Below are positions 58,040 through 64,000 of a stretch of DNA of 64,000 nucleotides, one piece after another. The position numbers were made by a program, and so were the translations under genes. A model generated the notes under the pieces. The model was given only the letters and a program-made list of their open reading frames with translations. It was not told the DNA's origin and searched no databases. Numbering within the stretch: the stretch's first letter is position 1; every line of letters starts with the position of its first letter. The stretch comes from Streptomyces sp. NRRL F-5630 (GTDB taxonomy: Bacteria; Actinomycetota; Actinomycetes; Streptomycetales; Streptomycetaceae), in contig NZ_JOGO01000005.1 in the NCBI RefSeq assembly GCF_000719475.1, positions 62,001-126,000 of the forward strand. Reading direction: 5' to 3'.

Positions 58040-60331
58040 TCACCACCCTGCAGGTGCCGGCTCCGAACCGGTGATCTCCAGACGCGCCCCCCGGGTGCGG
58101 TCGGACGCGGGGCCCGTCTCCAGTTCGACGGCACCCGGTTCGACGACGAGCCGCAGCTCGCGCCCCACGGACGCCAGCGTCTCCGTGTCCACGCCGAAGA
58201 CCGCGTCGGCCTGTTCGCCGGGCGCGAGACGCAGCCGGACGAAGCCCCGCAGCTCCCGCACGCGCGGCCAGGACGCGCCTCCGGACAGTCGGCGCACATA
58301 GAGCTGCACCGTCTCCTCGGCCGGCCGGGTCCCGGTGTTGCGGACGGCCACCCGGCAGGTCAGGCGCGGTGCGTCGGCGGCGACCCGCGTGTGCGACAGG
58401 CGGGGCGCCCCGTACTCGACGGTCGTGTACGAGAGGCCATGGCCGAACGCGTGGAGAGGTGTGGCGTCCTGATCGACGTAGCCGCGGTAGCGGTGGTCCT
58501 TGCCGTTGTAGAAGACGGGCAGTTGGGCGGCCGAGCGGGGCACGGACACCGGGAGGCGGCCGCGCGGTTCGACATCGCCGAACAGCACCTCCGCCACCGC
58601 GCGCCCGCCCCGCGGGCCCGGATACCAGGCGCTGAGCACCGCGTGGGCGGGCGCGTCGATCGCGGGCAGAGCGTGCGGGCGGCCCTGTACCAGTACCACC
58701 ACGACCGGCGTTCCCGTCGCCGACACCGCGGCCAGCAACGCCCGTTGCGCCGGCGGCAGCGAGAGGTCCGCGAGGTCGACGCCCTCGCCGCAGGTCATGC
58801 CGGACGGGGCACCCGCCCCGGTGACGGCCGCCCCGTTCGCCTCGAAGGCGGTGCCGGGGGTCCGGGCGCTGGAACCGCCCAGCACCAGCACCGCGACGTC
58901 CGCACCGGCGGCCAGTCGCACCGCCTCGGCCACCTGCGACACGTCGTCCCCCACCAGCTCGCACCCCCGGGCGGCCACCACCTCGGTGTCCGGCCCGGCG
59001 GCCGCGCGGATGCCCTCCAGGACCGTGATGCCGTCACCGGGCCGCTGCGGCGCCGTGTAGTCGCCGATCTGCTGGGCGACCGAATCCGCGTTGGGCCCGA
59101 GCACCGCGATCCGCCGCACCGCACGGGACAGCGGCAGGACCCCGCCCTCGTGGGCGAGCAGTGTCACCGAGGCGCGCGCGATCCGCTCGCCCAGCGCGCG
59201 CAGCTCCCGCCCTCCCGCGTGGGAGCCGGCCTCGGGCACCGCCCGCTCGAACAGGCCGAGCCGGAACTTCAGGGTGAGCACCCTCGCGACCGCGGCGTCC
59301 AGCGCCCGGCCGGACACCAGCCCTCGCTCCGCGGCCTCGCCCAGCAGGGGGAAGCAGTCGTCCCACAGGCTCAGGTCGCAGCCGGCTTCCAGGGCCAGCG
59401 CCGCGGCCGAGACGCGGTCCCCGGTCAGCCGCACCAGTCGGTCGATCGCCGTTCCGTCCGCCATCACGACGCCGTCGAAGCCCCAGTCGTCGCGGAGCAG
59501 TTCGGTCAGCAGGTACCGGCTGGCAACGCACGGCACCCCGTCGAACTCGTTGTAGGCCGCCATCACCCCGGCCGCTCCGGCCGCTACCCCCGCCCGCGCC
59601 GCCGCGAGGTGGATCTCGTGCAGCTCCCGGTGCCCCAGCTCCGTCGCCGCGCTGTTGCGCCCCCCGACCGTCGCGCCCTGCCCGGCGAAGTGCTTCAGCA
59701 CCACGGCGACACCGGCCCGTGCGGCCCCCTCCACCAGGGCCTCGGTCATGCGCGCCGCGAGGTACGGGTCCTCCGCGAAGCACTCCTCGCTGCGTCCCCA
59801 GCGTGGATCGCGCACCAGGTCCAGCGCGGAGACCAGCGCGACGTGGGCGCCCCTGGCCCGCAGTTCGGCGGCAGCGCCGGCCACCGCGTCCGCGTACAGC
59901 TCCGGGTCCCAGGTGGCGCCCGCCGCCAGGTTGACCGGCAGCACCGTGCCGTCCAGCGCCTGGTGGCCGTGCGGCATCTCCTCCACGAGCAGGACGGGGA
60001 TGCCGAGCCGGGTGCCGTCCGCGACGTGCCGTTGCACGGCCGCCGCCACGGCGGCGCCGTCCCGGGCGTCGAGGCCGTCCCCGAAGCCCACGCCCGACCA
60101 GACGTCCGCCCGCTGCAAGCCGTACAGAGCGCCCATGCCGTCGAAGGCGGCGACCTCCGCGCGGAACGCGTCGGTGAGGCGGTGGCCGTCCGCGGTGCGC
60201 TCGTAGGCGTGCCAGCCGTACATGCGCTGGTTGAGCTGGCCCACCTTCTCCGCGAGGGTCATGCGGCCGAGCAGGTCGCGGACGCGCTCCGGCACCGGGG
60301 CCGCCGGATCGCGGTAGCGGGGGACGGTCAC
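58040..60331 (-). CDS. GH3 beta-glycosidase (beta-glucosidase-like)
   Basis: 763-aa glycoside hydrolase family 3 enzyme without signal peptide. The barrel domain has MTLAEKVGQLNQ, LVRDPRWGRSEECFAEDPYL, VLKHFAGQG with Lys213-His214, and the nucleophile Asp292 in GVVMADGTAIDRLV. A second alpha/beta sandwich domain follows (SVTLLAHEGGVLPLSRAVRRIAVLGPNA), then a PA14-free link and a C-terminal fibronectin-III-like domain (VAVRNTGTRPAEETVQLYVR). GTG 60331 overlaps the stop of the GH5-like gene, so the two are coupled. It probably cleaves imported oligosaccharides from the non-reducing end. It is the last gene of the glycoside operon. Confidence 0.92.
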   Translation of the reverse strand: MTVPRYRDPAAPVPERVRDLLGRMTLAEKVGQLNQRMYGWHAYERTADGHRLTDAFRAEVAAFDGMGALYGLQRADVWSGVGFGDGLDARDGAAVAAAVQRHVADGTRLGIPVLLVEEMPHGHQALDGTVLPVNLAAGATWDPELYADAVAGAAAELRARGAHVALVSALDLVRDPRWGRSEECFAEDPYLAARMTEALVEGAARAGVAVVLKHFAGQGATVGGRNSAATELGHRELHEIHLAAARAGVAAGAAGVMAAYNEFDGVPCVASRYLLTELLRDDWGFDGVVMADGTAIDRLVRLTGDRVSAAALALEAGCDLSLWDDCFPLLGEAAERGLVSGRALDAAVARVLTLKFRLGLFERAVPEAGSHAGGRELRALGERIARASVTLLAHEGGVLPLSRAVRRIAVLGPNADSVAQQIGDYTAPQRPGDGITVLEGIRAAAGPDTEVVAARGCELVGDDVSQVAEAVRLAAGADVAVLVLGGSSARTPGTAFEANGAAVTGAGAPSGMTCGEGVDLADLSLPPAQRALLAAVSATGTPVVVVLVQGRPHALPAIDAPAHAVLSAWYPGPRGGRAVAEVLFGDVEPRGRLPVSVPRSAAQLPVFYNGKDHRYRGYVDQDATPLHAFGHGLSYTTVEYGAPRLSHTRVAADAPRLTCRVAVRNTGTRPAEETVQLYVRRLSGGASWPRVRELRGFVRLRLAPGEQADAVFGVDTETLASVGRELRLVVEPGAVELETGPASDRTRGARLEITGSEPAPAGW

Positions 60332-62262
60332 CGCAGCTCCAGGACGACGACGCCGTACGGGTCTATCCGCACATCCTCGACCGGGGTGCCCTCGGCCAGG
60401 TCGTGCAGCCCCCCGTCCGCCTCCGGACGCACCACCAGCGGCTCGGCGCTCTGGCTGACCAGCCAGACGAAGCGCCGGCCGTCCGCGTGCGCGAGGACAT
60501 CCGCCGCCACGTGCGGATCGGCGACGGTGACCGGTCGTCGCGCGCCGGACACCCGCGCCAGCGCCGCGTACAGCCGGTGCGTCTCCTCCGGGTTGACCCG
60601 CGCCGTGCGGGCCGCCATGTGCTCCAGCGGGTAGGTGGCCAGCACGGTGCGGCCCCTGCCGGTCTCGTGCACCACCAGCGCCGGCCGGCCATGCGCGTCC
60701 ACCGCGACGACCCGACCCGCCCGCGGGACCACGGGCAGGTAGGCGCGGCTGTCCTCGTTGCCCGCGACCGGGAAGCGCAGGACCTCCCCGGCGCGCAGGT
60801 CGCCGAAGTCCTCGGTGAACGTCATCTCCAGCACGTCGTCCTCGATCGGCTCGGCGACGCCGTACGACAACTGGAGCTCCACGCCGAAGAGTCCGTCCAG
60901 GTCGTCGAACCAGGGGCCCCGCGTGCCGGGGTGCTCGCCGGAGCAGAACGACAGGTAGACGGTGGCCCCGTCGGCGGCGCGGCGGGCCAGCTCCCTGCGG
61001 GTGCGGGTGGTGAGCTGCCGGGTGGCGGGCAGCAGGTACAGCGACGCCTCGCCCGGCAGTCCGTCGGCCTCGCGGCTGAGGGCGACGGGCAGGTCGGCGG
61101 CGCGCGCGGTGACGTAGCCCTGGTGCAGCGAGGTGAAGATGAGCGGCCGGTCGGCGGGGCGGCTGTAGGGGTAGCCGCGTTCCAGGAAGGCGGGCACCAC
61201 GAGGGCGGCGTCGGCCTCCGACCGCGAGCAGTTCGGGAAGTCCACGGCCCTCAGCACGTCCGCGAAGGCGGCCAGTTCCCGCAGCGGTTCCTTGGGGGCG
61301 CCGGTGGAGTCGGTGATGCCGAAGTGCATCTCGAAGGGGTGATGGTCGTACGGGGACCGGTCCCACAGGTCGTCGTAGTCGGTGTTGTTCCAGGCGATCC
61401 ACCCGGTGGCACCGCCCAGCAGCGAGTTGTGCAGGGTCTGGCGGTAGAAGTGGCCCGCGTTGGCCGCCGAGACGGTGTCGGTGGACAGCCCGAACTCCTC
61501 CAGCACCACCGGCTGCCCGGTGACGGCCGCCAGTTCGCACTCGAAGGCCGCCCGGTAGTGCTGGCGCGGCCGGTCGGTGTCGGAGCGGTACACGTGCGGG
61601 CCCACGAAGTCCACGTACTCCGCCGTGTCCCGCAGCGAGAAGCCGTTGTCGCGGCCGGTGACCTCGATGCCCCACGCCCCGTCGCCCAGCGACACCGGCT
61701 GCGTCGCGCCGGTCGCGCGCACCGCGTTGCACATCGCCTGGGCCCAGGCGGTCACCACCTCGGAGGACGGCGGGTCGACCTGGTAGACGCGCCCGTACCC
61801 CGGCATCTCGTTGGTGATCAGCCAGCCGGTGACCGCCGGGTGGTCCTTGAACCGGCGCGCCATGCGGGAGACGAACCACGCCTGGCGGCCCACCATCCAC
61901 ACGTCCTCGTACAGGTCGCGGCCGCCCCGCCAGGCCGGGTCCCAGTTCTCACCGGACATGTGGCCGACGATGAAGGTCGGCACCGTCCCCATGCCCGCCT
62001 CCTGGTGGGCGTCGAGGAAGTCCTCGAACCTGGCGCACAGTTCCTCGTCGACGCGGCCCGGCTCCGGGTGGAAGTCGGGCCAGTAGAAGAAGGACCGGGT
62101 CATGTTCAGGCCGTGGTCGCCCAGGACGCGCAGTTCCTCGCGGACCGTCGTCGGGTCGTAGTCCCGCCACATCAGCGGACCGCCGGTGCGGGACCAGAAG
62201 TTGGCGCCGAGCCAGGGCAGGACGGCGGGCTGGTGGGTGAGCTGGGCGCTGTGGCGTCGCAT
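60328..62262 (-). CDS. GH5-like beta-glycosidase with C-terminal accessory region
   Basis: 644-aa cytosolic enzyme of the GH-A clan, closest to the GH5 (beta-mannosidase/mannanase-like) pattern. Residues of about 20-310 are the barrel: LGANFWSRTGGPLMWRDYD, acid/base Glu152 in WLITNEMPG and nucleophile Glu256 in VVLEEFGLS. The remaining 330 residues contain LIFTSLHQGYV and FGDLRAGEVLRFP, a glutamine-amidotransferase-like and beta-sandwich layout seen in some beta-galactosidase trimerisation domains. No signal peptide exists, so it acts on imported sugars. ATG 62262 has GAAGGA upstream. It lies between LacI and GH3 genes in one operon. Confidence 0.88.
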   Translation of the reverse strand: MRRHSAQLTHQPAVLPWLGANFWSRTGGPLMWRDYDPTTVREELRVLGDHGLNMTRSFFYWPDFHPEPGRVDEELCARFEDFLDAHQEAGMGTVPTFIVGHMSGENWDPAWRGGRDLYEDVWMVGRQAWFVSRMARRFKDHPAVTGWLITNEMPGYGRVYQVDPPSSEVVTAWAQAMCNAVRATGATQPVSLGDGAWGIEVTGRDNGFSLRDTAEYVDFVGPHVYRSDTDRPRQHYRAAFECELAAVTGQPVVLEEFGLSTDTVSAANAGHFYRQTLHNSLLGGATGWIAWNNTDYDDLWDRSPYDHHPFEMHFGITDSTGAPKEPLRELAAFADVLRAVDFPNCSRSEADAALVVPAFLERGYPYSRPADRPLIFTSLHQGYVTARAADLPVALSREADGLPGEASLYLLPATRQLTTRTRRELARRAADGATVYLSFCSGEHPGTRGPWFDDLDGLFGVELQLSYGVAEPIEDDVLEMTFTEDFGDLRAGEVLRFPVAGNEDSRAYLPVVPRAGRVVAVDAHGRPALVVHETGRGRTVLATYPLEHMAARTARVNPEETHRLYAALARVSGARRPVTVADPHVAADVLAHADGRRFVWLVSQSAEPLVVRPEADGGLHDLAEGTPVEDVRIDPYGVVVLELR

Positions 62263-62324
62263 GGTCCTTCTCGCGTGGTGGGGGTTCGGGTGGTGCGTGA
62301 CCGCGGTGCACCGCGGCCGTCGGG

Positions 62325-63401
62325 TCAGCCTGCGGTGGCCGCACCCGTGGCGCCGCCGTCGGGCGGGGCGGGGCCGGTGGACTCGCGCACCACCAGCCGG
62401 GGCCGGCCGGCGACGCCGGTCTCCTCGACCGGCTCGCCGCACAGGGCCAGCAGCGTGCGCGCGGCGGCGGCGCCGACCCGCTGCACCTGCTGGTCGACCG
62501 TCGTCAGCCGGGGGTGGAGCCAGCTGCCGAGCGGCAGGTTGTCGTAGCCGACCACCGACACGTCGCGGGGGACGGCCAGCCCGGCTCGCTGCGCGGTGCC
62601 GATGCCGCACACCGCCATCGAGTCGTTGGCGTACACGAGCGCGGTGGGCCGCCCCTCCGCCGCCAGCAGCGCCTCGGTGGCACCCACGGCGTGCCGTTCG
62701 CTGAAGTCGGTCGGCAGCACCGCGAAAGGCCGCAACCCGGCCTCGCCCAGGGCCTGTGCGAAGGCGGTCCGGCGCACCCGGGTGTGCTCCAGCTCCGGCG
62801 GCCCGCTGATGTAGGCCACGCGCCGGTGGCCGAGCGCCAGCAGGTGCGCGACCGCCTCGGCGATCCCCGCCCCCTGGTCGCGCAGCCCGACGCGCGGCAC
62901 CACGGCCGTGCCGTCCGGCGCGCCGAGCAGCACCGCGGGCAGCCCCAGCCGGGCCAGCAGCGCGGGGCGGGCGTCCTCGTCGCGGGCGTCGGTGAGCACC
63001 GCGCCGTCCACCCGGCCCTCGGCGGCCAGCCGCTCGTAGAGCGCGTACTCCTCACGGTGGCCGCTCACCAGGTGCAGCAGCAGACCGTAGCCGCGCGGCG
63101 CCAGCTCGCCCTCTATGCCGGTGATCAGCTCGCTGAAGTGCGGGTCGGAGCCCAGCACGTCGGTGGGGCGCCGGACCACCAGCGCCAGACTGCGGGTACG
63201 GGCGTGGCGCAGGGCCACCGCGGGGGCGCTGGGACTCCATCCCAGTTCGAGCGCGGCGTCGAGGATCCGGCGCCGGGTCGCCTCCGAGAGCCTGCCCTTG
63301 TTGTTGAAGGCCTGCGAGACGGCGGCGGTCGACACGCCTGCCTCGGCGGCGACCTCCTTGATGGTCGGACGCCGCCCCGGCCGCCCGGTGGCCACGCTCA
63401 C
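62325..63401 (-). CDS. LacI-family regulator
   Basis: 358-aa repressor. The N-terminal HTH is PTIKEVAAEAGVSTAAVSQAFNNKGRLSEATRRRILDAALELGW at about residues 13-56. The sugar-binding domain follows (RSLALVVRRPTDVLGSDPHFSELITGIEGEL, VSVVGYDNLPLGSWLHPRLTTVDQ). GTG 63401 overlaps the stop of the ABC permease gene (GTGA), so it is translated with the transporter. It most likely represses this operon and is released by a sugar ligand. Its place inside the operon, not divergent from it, is typical of actinobacterial sugar-importer loci. Confidence 0.92.
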   Translation of the reverse strand: MSVATGRPGRRPTIKEVAAEAGVSTAAVSQAFNNKGRLSEATRRRILDAALELGWSPSAPAVALRHARTRSLALVVRRPTDVLGSDPHFSELITGIEGELAPRGYGLLLHLVSGHREEYALYERLAAEGRVDGAVLTDARDEDARPALLARLGLPAVLLGAPDGTAVVPRVGLRDQGAGIAEAVAHLLALGHRRVAYISGPPELEHTRVRRTAFAQALGEAGLRPFAVLPTDFSERHAVGATEALLAAEGRPTALVYANDSMAVCGIGTAQRAGLAVPRDVSVVGYDNLPLGSWLHPRLTTVDQQVQRVGAAAARTLLALCGEPVEETGVAGRPRLVVRESTGPAPPDGGATGAATAG

Positions 63402-64000
63402 ATCTTCACCGCCCCGCTGACCAGGGCCTGCTGCATGCGCTTCTGGAGCACCGTGTAGACGAACCAGACCGGCACCAGGGTCAGTACCGTGCCCGCCGTC
63501 AGGACCCCGTAGTCCGTGCCGGTGATCGACTTGAGCGTGGGCAACGCCACCTGGACCGTGCGCTGCGCAGGGTCCGGCCCGATGATGACCAGCGAGTACA
63601 GGTACTCGTTCCAGAAGGTCAGGAAGTTCAGCAGCAGCACCGTGGCGATGCCCGGCAGGCACATCGGCGTGTAGACGTGGCGCAGCACCGCGAAGGTCGA
63701 CGCCCCGTCCAGCCGCGCGGCCTCCTCCATCTCCGGCGGGATGGTGCGCATGAACTGCACGAGGATCACCACCGAGAGCGGCAGCGCCGTCGCGGGCAGG
63801 AACAGCACCATGAAGATCCGGGTGTGGAACAGCCCGGTGGCCGCCGCCAGGAGGAAGGTGGGGAAGAGCGCCGCGAAGGTCGGGATCAGGAAGCCGAGGG
63901 AGAAGACCTTCTCCACCACTCCCGCCAGCCGTCCGGTCGAACGGGCCAGCGCGAACGCGGCCGGTATCGCCAGCAGCAGCGTGAGCGCCAGCGAGAACAC
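63398..64000 (-). CDS. Sugar ABC transporter permease (MalG-like), N-terminus beyond the window
   Basis: At least 200 aa of a MalG-type binding-protein-dependent permease; the gene starts beyond the right edge of the window. The cytoplasmic EAA loop that contacts the ATPase is EEAARLDGASTFAVLRHVYTPM. Five hydrophobic segments are visible in this part. Its C-terminal stop overlaps the LacI start. It would import an oligosaccharide that is later cut by the GH5-like and GH3 enzymes. The partner permease and binding-protein genes are expected just outside the window. Confidence 0.93.
   Translation of the reverse strand: MFSLALTLLLAIPAAFALARSTGRLAGVVEKVFSLGFLIPTFAALFPTFLLAAATGLFHTRIFMVLFLPATALPLSVVILVQFMRTIPPEMEEAARLDGASTFAVLRHVYTPMCLPGIATVLLLNFLTFWNEYLYSLVIIGPDPAQRTVQVALPTLKSITGTDYGVLTAGTVLTLVPVWFVYTVLQKRMQQALVSGAVKM

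Noticed and set aside
58040..61900. A 1286-aa fused glycosidase
   Set aside because: The first 523 residues are out-of-frame shadow of the GH5-like gene; the GH3 start is GTG 60331 at the overlap.

Overview
The window is very GC-rich (mostly above 70 percent), has GTG and ATG starts at similar frequency, many ATGA/GTGA stop-start overlaps and Streptomyces-type families throughout. It is best read as a stretch of a Streptomyces (or close relative) chromosome, probably an arm-like region. About 50 intact genes are mixed with decayed ones and with insertion-sequence scraps. The organism is inferred from base composition and gene families; no rRNA, tRNA or core ribosomal gene is present to fix it.

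Layout. 0.1-5 kb: a sugar ABC importer (lipoprotein, permease, short ATPase), a ROK sugar kinase and a membrane-anchored unknown, all on the plus strand. 5-10 kb: a 50-aa small ORF coupled to a SNF2 helicase, coupled in turn to a SWIM zinc-finger protein. 10.3-15.4 kb: an ABC exporter, a DUF998 membrane protein and a convergent Tat-exported phospholipase C. 15.4-23.1 kb: small regulator/enzyme modules (TetR/SDR/VOC, MarR/GNAT/Fe-S, a GH10 xylanase lipoprotein) with three pseudogenes (kinase-like ATPase, zinc-type oxidoreductase, AraC). 23.1-28.7 kb: flavin reductase with a broken ArsR gene, then a complete carboxylic acid reductase with its GntR regulator and a perfect 17-bp palindrome. 29-39.4 kb: two MerR genes, each divergent from an enzyme or small protein across a long-spacer promoter; a two-component system; a secreted TAP-type hydrolase; an EamA exporter with a LysR gene; and a TipAS-domain protein behind a third long-spacer promoter. 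39.5-48.2 kb: a three-gene oxidoreductase operon divergent from TetR with twin operators, an SDR fragment, LysR/SDR and LuxR/SDR modules. 48.3-56.4 kb: DMFase-like protein, two TetR/MFS pairs, a dehalogenase-like hydrolase with a CGNR regulator, and IS fragments. 56.8-57.9 kb: a secreted basic protein followed without a gap by an acidic cytosolic one. 58-64 kb: a minus-strand glycoside-utilisation operon (ABC permease, LacI, GH5-like enzyme, GH3).

How the genes work together. The dominant pattern is a one-component regulator divergent from one to three redox, hydrolase or efflux genes, with an inverted-repeat operator in the gap. This is typical of sensing and detoxifying small molecules. Two carbohydrate-uptake loci sit at the ends, and secreted xylanase, phospholipase and TAP hydrolase point to a saprophytic life. 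Several promoters lie so close to the start codon that leaderless mRNAs are likely.

The least conventional items are the stand-alone TipAS protein under a MerR-type promoter, the secreted basic/acidic protein pair, the 50-aa ORF feeding the SNF2/SWIM operon, and an array of 26-bp repeats that starts inside the end of an SDR gene.
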